Positions 22,378 to 32,749 of a stretch of DNA of 64,000 nucleotides are shown one piece after another. The DNA comes from Elymus sibiricus (lineage: Eukaryota > Streptophyta > Magnoliopsida > Poales > Poaceae). Every line of letters starts with the position of its first letter. Positions within the stretch are counted from its first letter, which is position 1. Location of the stretch: contig CM077666.1 of assembly GCA_039707655.1 (NCBI GenBank), positions 284,693,166 through 284,757,165 on the forward strand. Reading direction: 5' to 3'. Below the pieces are notes generated by a model that did not search any database, was not told the DNA's origin, and saw only the letters and a list, made by a program, of their open reading frames with translations. The position numbers and the translations under genes were made by a program.

Positions 22378-23839
22378 TTCCTTGGCCTTCAAGGGGTGAT
22401 TTGGGAGAGGATTAGGCTCATCTAGAGCCCTTGGATCAAAGGGGAGATGCTACATCAACGAAGAAGGCTATGGGAGAGCTCTTATATATTCACCTTCAAC
22501 CCTAGCCGCCGCCATTGTTCGTCATTCATCATCTCATCTCCAAGTCCAGCCACCCTCCACCTCAAGAACACCATTGTTGCAACCTTGAAGGAGACCGGAA
22601 GGGAGCCGCCACGGTGGGGCGCGGCCATGGGCCGCCGCCACCACGCCGCCGTCATCACCATCATCATCCACGCCACCGTCATCACCTTCATCATCCACGC
22701 CGCCGCCATCATCACCACCATCACCATCCCTTCTTCCTCCTCCATCACGGTCTCCGTGATGGGTTGTAACAACTCTTGAACCCCCTTATATGTGAAAGTT
22801 ATTTGAGTAATTGCTGGCTATGGGTCGGTCGGTTAGTAGGTGCTTATTTGATATGTGTTGTCTAATTATGAGTGTTGCTTTGTGTTTCTTATTTACCTTC
22901 GGTAACCTAGAGATGGGAGATGTCCTATCCATTGGCGTAGTTGGAGACATCCAACTCCCCAGGCCACACATGAAGTATATAGATGGCTGTGCAAACCGAT
23001 TGACCTGTGATGTGACAGGTGCAGATATCTTGAGGTGAACACAATTATTCTAGGAGCACAGTTGTCCATAGAACCTAATGCCTTCGTACAGTCCTCAAAC
23101 CACGAGGACCTTAATGTCTTTGTGTTAGCCGCCTCTAGTATGGGACACGAAGTAGGATGAATGAGTTATCTCAACAGCGCGTCTTGAGAGATAATGTTAT
23201 GTGAGGGACCGCCCACCAGAAGTAGACCACCGTATCCTATAGTGCAGGTACTGACTTAGTCACAACGTGACATAGTTGTAAAACCCTAACTCCATTCCGT
23301 GCCGGTACCGAACGAGGCCGTACCTAGATGCCAGCAATCTCATCTAAAACATCACATAATTCTCTTAGTTTATTTCTTCTGCTTAGTTTAGTATTTATTT
23401 TCCGTTCTCTCTAGTTTAGTTTAATTCCTTGTTTTTACCTTTCCCTTGCAATATATTTAAGTGAGATATTTCCAAACTCCGGTTTGGGTGTGAGCGTGGT
23501 TGTGTTAGTGACAACACAGCTGCGGGGATTGTGGTGCCAACCTATTCGCTCCCTGCGGGATCGACAAACCTTACTTATCACGAAATTGCTACATAGCCAT
23601 GTGCACTTGCAGGACATCACGAGTGGGCCGTGTGTGGGGCCAGCGATCACAATGACATGTGGGTCACTGATTGCTCGTGATTACCTGCTGACGAGTGGGC
23701 CGTTAGGTCTGCATCTGAGTTTTAGACAGCGTCCTCCCCCTCCTCTGCTCCGCTCCTGTCCCCATCCTCTCCCCTGCCATTGCTCGTCGCCTCCCATCGC
23801 TGCAGCGTCGTAGATCTCCCATAACCAGTCAAGGACGGC

Positions 23840-24726
23840 ATGGTTTCATGGGGCGATGGTGAGGAATCTTCCACCGACCCGAACTCCCTTGGCACCGATG
23901 TAAGTGTTGCATTCTTGTCAATCTAGGGTTAGGGTTCATATCGATTTGGGGATTTTCGATTTCAGCACTGATTTCCATTTACTATGGATATTTGTATTGT
24001 TAGGGTCCAAATAAAATGTACGACTCTGATTATAGCGGATTAGCCGATGATGGAGATAAGCCTATCCGTTGTAAATGCAATTTTGTGCCCTCTAAATTTG
24101 TTGCTTTTGAAGGATGTTGGATTGGCAGGAGGTTCGTGGCTTGTTCAGGGGAGGTCTGTGAAAAATATGAACTTATTTACAGTCATTCAAATGAAGTTTT
24201 TGCTGTGTAATTTCCTAATAGATCCTGCTATGTCATATATATGGTAGTTTGGAGACAAATATGACTTTGTGCAATGGGTTGATCCTGTGTGGCCAAGTCC
24301 ACTGATTAAATCCCTGTCGAAGCTATGGGAAATTACACTGAAGTCAGAGATGGTAGAGTTCGTGATGCCTTAAACAATGTTGAAACAAGGTTTAAGTTCA
24401 CGGATGAGATTGAGAAGCTTCACCGTGACCTGAGGAATGCCCAAGATGAGCTTAAGCAAGTGGTTGAGGAAAAGCAGGTGACACTAGCCCTCAAGGCCAA
24501 AGTTGAAGAAGCCCTGGCTGATGCAAGAGCTGAATTGGAGGAGAAGAAGAAGCTTGATGCATCAACTACCAGCATGCACAAGTTTTTGTTAGTGAAGGCA
24601 AAGAAGGAAAGGGATCAGTTCAAGGAAGATAAGAAGAGGATGGAGTACATGATTGAAGATCTGCTGAAACAGAAAGAAGGGTTCAGGGCAAAGATCAAGA
24701 AGATAAAATATACATGTGATGAGTAG
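23840..24726 (+). pseudogene. GRF-type zinc-finger and coiled-coil protein gene with a 1-base frameshift
   Basis: A three-exon model. Exon 1 is 23840-23899 (MVSWGDGEESSTDPNSLGTD), intron 23900-24003. Exon 2 is 24004-24153, ending in a GRF-like finger (CKCNFVPSKFVAFEGCWIGR then RFVACSGE); intron 24154-24247. Exon 3 starts 24248 with FGDKYDFVQWVDPVWPSPLI, and then from 24325 a long coiled coil (EIEKLHRDLRNAQDELKQVV and following) to the stop at 24726. All introns are phase 0 with GT...AG borders. The reading frame before and after about 24328 differs by one base in a G run (KLW side versus NYTEV side), so this copy appears to have lost one G. GRF fingers bind single-stranded nucleic acid in other proteins. 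Grass genomes hold many dispersed relatives. An unusual alternative splice could also reconcile the frames. Confidence 0.65.
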
Positions 24727-24907
24727 AATCTTTGTATTATTTGCTTCATCTTATTGGGCAAAGATCATTTATGTGTTGAACTATTAGTGTTTCTTCATTT
24801 ATCAGATGTAATGGATTGTTTATGATTGATCATTTATATGGGTACGTACCCCATTTGTATATGTGTTGAATTATGAGAGTTGCTTTGATATTTATGTGTT
24901 GAATTAT

Positions 24908-24911
<4 letters not shown>
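24727..24911. other. 3' flank of the GRF gene
   Basis: AT-rich, with repeats of the type ATTTATGTGTTGAATTATNA (about 24765, 24860 and 24892). Probable 3' untranslated and flanking DNA leading into a TA microsatellite. No further gene is visible. Confidence 0.4.

Positions 24912-24977
<66 letters not shown>
24912..24977. repeat. (TA)n microsatellite
   Basis: 33 uninterrupted TA units at the left edge of a TIR-like element. Confidence 0.95.
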
Positions 24978-24980
<3 letters not shown>

Positions 24981-25099
24981 TTATTCTAACAACCCTCTTA
25001 AGATCTTATTCTAACAACAAATGTCTTATTCTGCCAACCCTCCTAAGACCTTATTCTAACAACAAATGTCTTATTCTGCCAACCCGCGAACACAACACC

Positions 25100-26290
25100 C
25101 GTTCCCTCCTCCCCCGATCCAAATCCCCCACCTACCCTCCACCTTCTACCATGTCGCCACCGGAGAAGCACCCCAGGCTGCCGCCGCCCCCGCCCACCTT
25201 CTGCCGCACTGCCCTGCCACCGTCCACCTTCTGCCGCACCGTCGCCAGCACCACCCAGGCCGCCGCCGCCCCCCGCACTACCCCCCGTCCACCTTCTTCC
25301 AACGCCGCCGCAGGAGCACCACTCTAGGCCGCTATCGCGCCGCCCCTCCCTGCGCGGCCAGGGTTCCCCCGAGCCACCTTCCTCTCCACGCGCGGCCGCC
25401 GCAAGCTGCCCCGCCACCTTCCTCTCCGCGGCCGGCCGCCGTGAGCCAGCGCCGCCCCGCCACCAACCTGTCCATGCGCGGCCACCGCAAGCCAGCGTCG
25501 CTCCTCCGCCATCATCTCTGCGCGCGGCCGCGGCAAGCCAGCGCCGCCCCACCACCTTCCTCTCCGCGCCCGGCGGCCATGAGCCGGCGCCGATCCGTGC
25601 ATGCTGTTCGGCTTGGTGGCGGTGACCAGTGGTGGTTGGGGGTTGGATGAGTGGTGCTGCTCCATAATCCCCCTCCTCTGCTTCAGCTCCCCCTGCAACC
25701 CGATGCAGTTCGCCGCAGCAACGCCCGCAACTCTCTCGTCCCCAATTTGCAGATCGCCAGCAACCCCGCCCACCCCTTCCTCCTCCGCGGAGCTCGCCTC
25801 GACCTCCAGCGGTGCTCTTCCCATGGCGTACTAGTAGGTAGAAAAAAAAGGTGCCCGTGTCGACAGCCCCACGGTAGTCGGTGAGGTCCCCTCTTCCTCT
25901 GTGCAGAGCACCCATGGGCGCGTGAAGGTGAACGGCAGCCGTGCAGTTCATCGGGAAATTGAGGTGGTGCGGTTCCCCTGCAGGCAAGATCTGGCCGCGG
26001 GCACCCTCCCCTGTTGGCCTCAGATCTGGCCATGACCAGGGGGTAGGGGCCTGCTGCGTGCGTGCATCAGTGGGCTGTAGGTCCTCCCTGCTGCCGCCGC
26101 CTTCACCACCGGCCGCCGGACTGCCGGGTCCTCCTCCACTCTCCCTTCTCCAACGACCTCCCCAAGCTGCTGCCGTCTCCTCCCGCCAGTAGCGTGCGCC
26201 ACAACGCAGTGCAGCAGGGCGGCGCATGCAGTGCGGCACTCACGGCCGTGCGTGTTCGCCGGCGTGGCCGCTATAGATTGCCGCGCGGGT
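25100..26290. repeat. GC-rich tract with ~60 bp minisatellite units
   Basis: Units containing CGCGGCCGCCGCAAGCCAGC and CCACCTTCCTCTCC recur about four times between 25370 and 25600, and CCACCTTCTGCCGCAC repeats near 25197-25240. A 398-residue minus frame (25043-26239) spans it but is Gly/Arg/Ala-rich, with no domain or biased codon pattern. High GC makes long chance frames likely. Captured gene pieces remain possible. Confidence 0.55.
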
Positions 26291-26309
26291 CACTCCCGGG
26301 GATCACTCT

Positions 26310-27190
26310 TTTTCTGATCCTGTGGCTGTTCTCTCTTTTTGATCGTGAGGTTCACTTGTTGCCTTTTGTATGCAGATCACTCTTTTGCCATGTCCGAATC
26401 ATGTAACTCTTGGAGAGGTTCGTTCCTCTGTCTGCTGTGGTTCACTCTGTTCCTTGTGATCCAAACGAGAAGAGATAGAAAATGAAAATGTCCCCTGGTA
26501 GTATGGGAGTGAGAGGTTCGCTTCAGTGGGTCTAGAGGTTCACTCCATAAAAATTGCAGCTCGCTTTGTAATATTTTTTATAGAAACAACGGTGCACAAT
26601 GATGCAGTCCGGCTGGTACCGGCTTGCGGTTCAATGTGATGTTTTTTAAATTCAGTTTCATTGTTTTGCTGGAGTCATTCGCAGTACATACTCGTCCTTG
26701 CAGTCCACTCACCTTGTCCCTACAGTACATACTCAGTTGGTAAAAAAGTAGTCTTAGAAAAAGGAAGACAGTAACAAAAAATCCATGCAGCCCTCTCTGA
26801 TGACATTGCAGTGCAGTTTTCCTCGTCTCTGCGGTCCACTAAAAAATAGAGTATGAAAAAAGACAACAAAAACTCATGCGGTTCATTTTTTATAGTGTCG
26901 CGGTTCACTTTTGGTAGTGTCGCAGCTCACTTATTCCCAATGTGAAGTGCAGAAAATATGTTACGGAAACGACAAAAAAAAGTAATGCGGGTCACTTCTT
27001 GATAGTGTTGCGGTTCACTTACGCCCGATGTGAACCGCATTGCACTTCTTCGTGTTGGAAAATTTACGTCTCACAAAAAAGAAACCATGCAGTTCCTTTG
27101 CCCGTCTGATGCAGTGCGGTTTCGGTCTGAAGCAGTGTGGTTTTCGGTCTGAAGCAGTGCAGTTTTCTGTCCGATGCGGTTCACTCGTCG
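26310..27190. repeat. Degenerate array of GCGGTTCACT-like motifs
   Basis: Variants of G[CA]GGTTCACT, CAGCTCACT and GCAGTTC appear at least fifteen times, commonly 40-70 bases apart (for example near 26347, 26530, 26878, 26903, 27010 and 27175), often preceded by a 'TAGTGTCGC' or 'GATGCAGTGC' segment. Subterminal arrays of this style occur in large DNA transposons. No coding potential is seen. Confidence 0.5.
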
Positions 27191-27219
27191 ATTTTGCTGT
27201 CGCGAAAAACAGAGTGTCC

Positions 27220-27910
27220 GTATTTCAGTAAAATCAAAACTGCTCCTAAACCGAAAGGAATTAGAGAGAGTGTTCTACATGAAAAAGTTGCGCCTCGTCG
27301 ATATATTTCCAACGGCGTATCATTTGCATCAATCCGACGAGCGGTTTGGAAAAAATCACGAAAAAATGCCCGCTGCCACTCGTCGTCCGCTTCACCATTT
27401 TCAAAATTAAATTAAAACCGTAAGGAATATCAAAATAATTTCTACATATGAAAGTTGCGCCTCTTCCATATCTTTCCAACGGCGTATCACACGCCTCGTT
27501 TCGACAAATGGTTAAAAAACTAGAGCAAAAACAATACTGAAAAATTGAAATTTTTTGAAAAACAGAATTTCCATGTTTGAGTAATTTTGAAACTGCTCTT
27601 TAACCGTAAGGAATTAGAGAAAGTAATATATATGAAAAAGTTGCGCCCCGACGATATCTTTCCAACGGCGTATCATTTGCTTCATTCCGACTAGCGGTTT
27701 GTGAAAAAATGCGAAAAAACGCTCGCTGCCACTCGTCGGGCGCCCACCGTTTTCGAAACTGCTCCTAAACCGTGAGGAATTTCAAAAATAATTCAACATG
27801 GCGAAGTTGTGCCTAATCCATAGCTTTCCAACGGTATATTACACGCCTCATTCCGACAAATGGTTTAAAAATTGGATCAAAAACAGTACCGAAAAACACC
27901 GCGTACAGTT
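27220..27910. repeat. Degenerate tandem repeat, four units of about 175 bp
   Basis: Each unit holds, in order, a CTGCTC(C/T)TAAACCG segment, GGAAT(T)AGAGA, ATGAAAAAGTTGCGCC, TCTTTCCAACGGCGTATCA and a TTCCGAC...GCGGTTT segment. Starts are near 27238, 27405, 27590 and 27755. Phase and order are preserved while sequence has drifted. Confidence 0.65.
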
Positions 27911-28211
27911 TTTTCGACGAGAAGTTCACTCGTCTCGGTACTGCAGTGCACTTGCTTCAGAAAGTGCAGTGTACTCGCGTTCGGCGTGCAGTTCTGAAGT
28001 GTTGGCATAATAACTATTCTGCCAATATTGGCAGAATAGACGGGCTGTATATATATATATGGGAATTTGTAATTTCCAAACGTTCTGATTTTAGTTACAG
28101 ATCCAAACGCTTTTGCTGGCGTTAGATTTGGATCGCACGATCACCAGCGACCCCACGTCCCGATCAAACAGCGAGTTGTCCGCTTCTCCCGCGCCATCGA
28201 AAAAAAATATG

Positions 28212-28284
28212 CACGGACTGGGAGTCGAGCACACAACCTCCACCTTGAGGTGCTGGCTGTCAACCAGCTGAGCTAGCTCTTTTG
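28212..28284 (-). pseudogene. tRNA-like relic
   Basis: The minus strand reads TAGCTCAGCTGG, an A-box-like D arm, and about 40 bases later GTGTGCTCGACTCCC, a B-box-like T arm. The acceptor ends do not pair well and no CCA or clear anticodon stem can be drawn, so it is not a functional tRNA. It may be the head of a SINE or a tRNA-derived piece in a transposon. No poly(A) or T-rich tail is evident next to it. Confidence 0.35.
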
Positions 28285-28559
28285 TATGTCTACACGCAGG
28301 CTAACTTCTTTTTCTACTCTAGTTTAAAAGGTCTTCTGACCAAAACGCATAAACTAAAGACACTAGTAATTGCTTCCACTAATTTAGGCATTAACCTCTC
28401 CTAGCCCGTGCATGCATGCTGGATCACACTCACATCCCACATGCATGTCGCCTATTCCGTTAATTTTTAATCTTACTTTATTTTGTATTCCAATTAATTC
28501 TCGCAATAAAAGTTGTGCATTAATAACCGTTATTTAAAGACCATAGTAGCTTTTGATCC

Positions 28560-30260
28560 GATGAAAATAAAAGTGCTGAAACATACCCCAATACCTCATC
28601 TGTATAGAGCATGGTAATTTATGTACCATATATCAGATAATTGATGCATAAACATTACGATTGCTTTTGACACGAGGAAAAAAGTTGTTGTAAACACACC
28701 TTCGGGTAATTTTTGTGTAAATAACATGGTAGTATATGCACAATAGGCGTGATAACTTACGGACCGCGGAGCTGATAACTCACGCACAAACACGGCGGTA
28801 ACTTTTGAACCGGGAAAAAGTTGTTGAAAACATATCCTTGGTAATTTCTATGTAAATGTCATGATAACTTACGTACCACAGACCTGGTAGATCACATACA
28901 ATCAACATGATAACTTTTACCCGGAGAAAAAAAAGTTATTGAAAGCATACCCGCGATAACTTCTGTGCAAATAGCATGATAACTTACGTACCACAGACCT
29001 GGTAGATTACATACAAACAACGTGATAACTTTGACCCGGAGAAAAAAAAAGATGTTGAAACATATCCCGGAAATTTTTGTGCAACTAACATGATAATATA
29101 TGCACCATGGACTTGATGACTTACATAATAAACACCACGGTAACTTTACATTAGGATCAAGATTAGTTTTGTTCTTTGTACTTCACTAGATGCGAGTAAA
29201 ATAAACAACAACAGTCAAGACCACACATTGAAATTGTGGCGCAATAACCAAGTTACACCCGCCTTAGCTGTTGTTTAATATATCAAAATTAAATATATTT
29301 TTTGCCTTATTAACTACTTTAGTTTTTGTAAACAACAAATGTTTCGCAAATATTTTTTTATCCACACGAACTTTTTCCCTAGGATAGAAGTTATTGAAAA
29401 CTTACCCCTTGATAACTTATGTACGAATAGTATGGTAATATACGCACCACAGATCTGATAACTTTGGCGGGGGGGAGCAGGGGTGGTTGATGAAATATCT
29501 ACCTGGTAACTTTTATCTGAATAACATGGTAACTCACACATCGCAGACCTGATAACTTATGTGCCTTGGTCCTGATAACTCTGGCATTGGGGGCGGGAGG
29601 GGTTGATGAAATATCCCCCCGATAACTTTTGTGTGAATAGCATGGTAACTCATACATCGCAGACCTGATAACTTATGTGCCTCGGTCCTGATAACGTTGG
29701 CGAGGGGGTTGTCTGAAATCATACCCCTGATATCTTTCGTGTAAATAGTTTGGTACTATATGCATCGTATACATGATAACTCACGCACAAACACCGCGGT
29801 AACTTTTACCCGAGCTGATAAGAAGGTTAGAGAAACCAAGTTTATGCCCCGGTAATATCTATGTAAACAACATGGTAACATGTTTAGCACATGCATGATA
29901 ACTTACTTAGCCGAGAAGTGGTAACTTTTGATCCGAAAAAAGTCGTCGGAACATATCAACATGTGATTTAGTTTCAAAGCTCTCGTCGTGACGGATTTTT
30001 ATGTGAAAACGGTTTTTCGATCGAACCGGCGATTTGAGTTACAAAACATTTTGAAATTTTGAAATAGAGGAAAATCTAGGATGACATCAGCTATTCTGTC
30101 CTCTAGTTCATTTACACGTGAGGAGGAGGTTGGTTGACCATTTTTATGCCCCGCTAATTTCTATATAAACAAGATGATAACTTATGTATCACGGACGTGG
30201 TAACTTACTTAGCCTGAGCATGATAACTTTCGACCTGAAAAAAAAATCATCGGAACCTAC
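28560..30260. repeat. Degenerate array, ~105-135 bp period, rich in GATAACTT / GGTAACTT
   Basis: About a dozen units carry the order: GTTGTTGAAA-CATACCCC, then GRTAACTTTTGTGTAAATA, CATGGTAACT, ACCACAGACCTGATAACT, and AACATGATAACTTTTGACCCG. Unit heads lie near 28577, 28683, 28819, 28934, 29050, 29389, 29490, 29599, 29707, 29829, 29941 and 30248. The tract at 29160-29340 is a non-repeated interruption. No coding potential and no TIRs could be placed with confidence around it. Confidence 0.65.
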
Positions 30261-30552
30261 CAACATGGGATCTAGTTTTGAAGGTCTCGTCGCGACGAAT
30301 CTTTTATGTGAAAACGGTTTTTCAATCGGAGCGACGGTTTGAGCTATAAAACATTTCAAAGTTTTGTAATACAAGAGAATCTAGAATGATATCATCAGTT
30401 TTGTCTTACATGCATGCATGTAATTAGACTTCCTAATAAGTGACAAGCACACGTTGTAATGCACTAATAATCACATGCATGTGGAGAAAATCTGGTTGCA
30501 TGGCACTCGGTCTCGCGAAGTAGTACTGCGGGTCGATCGTTCACATATGAGC

Positions 30553-30555
<3 letters not shown>
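30261..30555. other. Unassigned flank between repeat array and (TA)n
   Basis: Continues the decaying array (GTGAAAACGGTTTTTC occurs at about 30015 and again at 30308), then unique-looking sequence with ATGCATGCATG steps. No gene is seen. Confidence 0.4.

Positions 30556-30596
<41 letters not shown>
30556..30596. repeat. (TA)n microsatellite, left of a MITE
   Basis: About 20 TA units directly before the left end of the MITE. Confidence 0.95.
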
Positions 30597-30599
<3 letters not shown>

Positions 30600-30602
30600 A
30601 TT

Positions 30603-31730
<1,128 letters not shown>

Positions 31731-32152
31731 TCACTCCGCGTGCTCCTCCTCGCCTAGATAGTAGGGGAGACTGTGCATGCGGTTGAGGGTGGGGAAGATG
31801 CTCTCGACATCGGTGAAGATGTTGTAGGTCGTGAATGCGCGATGAACTCGCAGCCACACCAAAACACCTTGCCGAGGAGGTAGTAGGCGTCGAAGCAATT
31901 GCTGAAGTGGGCAAGCAGCGCAGTCGGCGGCGAGCTGGCGTTGGGACGCATCTCCTCGAGGCGAAACATGATCGGCGAGCCCGCTGGGAGGTGGGCAAAG
32001 CCAGCATGGAGGAACCGATCCGCCAACTCCCTAGCACCCCTCCACCTCGAGATCGCCCACACGCGAAGTGTGGTCTCCACCACCACGCCGACGGGGTACC
32101 AAAGCTCCGGCACGGTGGGTGGCATGCAGAAGGTGGGCCCATAGTACTGCAT
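31731..32152 (-). pseudogene. Small gene-like frame of unknown function, frameshifted near its end
   Basis: The Met at 32152 (MQYYGPTFCMPPTVPELWYP) starts a protein-like, high-GC3 frame: WAISRWRGARELADRFLHAG, FRLEEMRPNASSPPTALLAH, FSNCFDAYYLLGKVFWCGCE. After FIAH (about 31836) the sense-looking continuation (TYNIFTDVESIFPTLNRMHS, ending LGEEEHAE, stop at 31731) is in another frame. The uninterrupted frame instead runs Ser/Pro-rich to a stop at 31754. I infer a 1-base deletion or a recent C-terminal frameshift. A TATA-like CTATTTAACA (minus strand, about 32247-32256) lies some 95 bases upstream of the ATG. I do not recognise the family. There are no transmembrane segments or catalytic motifs that I can name. 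It is not similar to any transposon protein in this window. Confidence 0.45.
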
Positions 32153-32744
32153 CTTCGATTGGATCTTGCTTTGGCTAATTTGGTGAAGAAGAGAAGAGGG
32201 GCAACGCAGATGGAAGAGTGTGTAGAGAAGAGGTAGACAGGAGGGTGTTAAATAGCCGTGTTGCTACACTGAAATGAGGCGCGTCGATCTGTGTATGCAT
32301 GCCATTGGCTTTATTTCACGGGTCACACTGAAAAGAGGTGGCACATCGTCGGTATGCCCTTGCTTTAAGGGTTCCACACTGAAAACGAGGCGGCGCATCG
32401 AAACGAGGCGCTTTGACCGGTATGCGTGCGTGCGTGGCAGCCAGCAACTCCCTTGAATTAAGGGTATTAATGCGACGGAGCTGAATCGAGCGATCAGCAG
32501 CTCTGCGGCGGCTGCATGGCCAGCAGCTGTCTGCGACGGCGGCGTGGCCAGCAGCACCGAATCATGGCGGCACGCATGCATGCAGGGCAAGGTCAAAGAT
32601 GCGCGCATGCATAGCAGGCTAAATCACGTCGTGCATGCATAGCAGGCTGAATCACGTCGCGCAAGCAGAGCAGGATGAGCAGGCTGAATCATCGAACCAC
32701 GGCCCAACGGACAGAGCCACAAAACCACGGCCCATCTGTCCTAT
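32153..32744 (-). promoter_or_regulatory. Upstream region of the small gene, with tandem repeats and CATGCA motifs
   Basis: On the minus strand, from the gene outward: a TATA-like box (32247-32256), then three ~55 bp units each containing ACACTGAAAwGAGGYGSC on the plus strand (near 32267, 32326 and 32376). Further out is a ~30 bp unit GCATGCATAGCAGGCTRAATCACGTCG repeated about three times (32600-32690; split here into GCATGCATAGCAGGCT plus AATCACGTC). Several CATGCA (RY-type) hexamers are present (about 32296, 32576, 32604 and 32634). RY elements mark seed-specific promoters in cereals; whether these act so is unproven. The outer edge is the TSD of element B. Confidence 0.4.
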
Positions 32745-32749
32745 GCGCC

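Larger units (their letters stand above)
20779..23619 (+). repeat. Solo LTR F (Gypsy-like, TGATGG...CATCA), carrying a TIR element
   Basis: Bounded by TGATGGCTCC at 20779 and GGACATCA at 23619, flanked by a perfect 5 bp TSD CGAGT (20774-20778 and 23620-23624). No primer site or internal domain adjoins either end, so it is a solo LTR left by unequal recombination. Orientation is plus: a TATA box (ACTATAAATAGATC) lies at 21109-21120, and the CATCA end is preceded by the U5-like segment typical of 3' LTR ends. Removing the inserted TIR element (21357-22377 plus 3 bp) leaves about 1.8 kb. A His-codon run near 22620-22730 gives a spurious frame. The family name is not certain to me. Confidence 0.85.
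24978..28047. mobile_element. Putative TIR element (about 3 kb) flanked by TA repeats, composite interior
   Basis: The left end (GTCTTATTCTAACAA, with three further TCTTATTCTGCCAAC-like copies up to 25085) and the reverse complement of the right end (GTCTATTCTGCCAAT) are similar, and both ends sit against (TA)n. This suggests a DNA transposon inserted in TA-rich DNA. The interior is GC-rich (25100-26290), then an array of GCGGTTCACT-like motifs (26310-27190), then a ~175 bp degenerate repeat (27220-27910). No transposase is seen. The TIRs are short and imperfect, so the boundaries are tentative. Confidence 0.4.

Noticed and set aside
22447..22779. Frames with His runs and Thr/Ile runs near 22.6 kb
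   Set aside because: Low-complexity CACCATCATC-type repeat within solo LTR F. Both strands are open and there is no start context or homologue.
25043..26239. A 398-residue minus-strand reading frame
   Set aside because: Gly/Arg/Ala/Trp-rich translation of a GC-rich minisatellite tract. No domain is present, and overlapping frames on both strands are equally long.
26310..30260. Regularly spaced repeats considered as a CRISPR array
   Set aside because: Units are degenerate, spacers are themselves repeated, the context is a plant nuclear genome and there are no cas genes.
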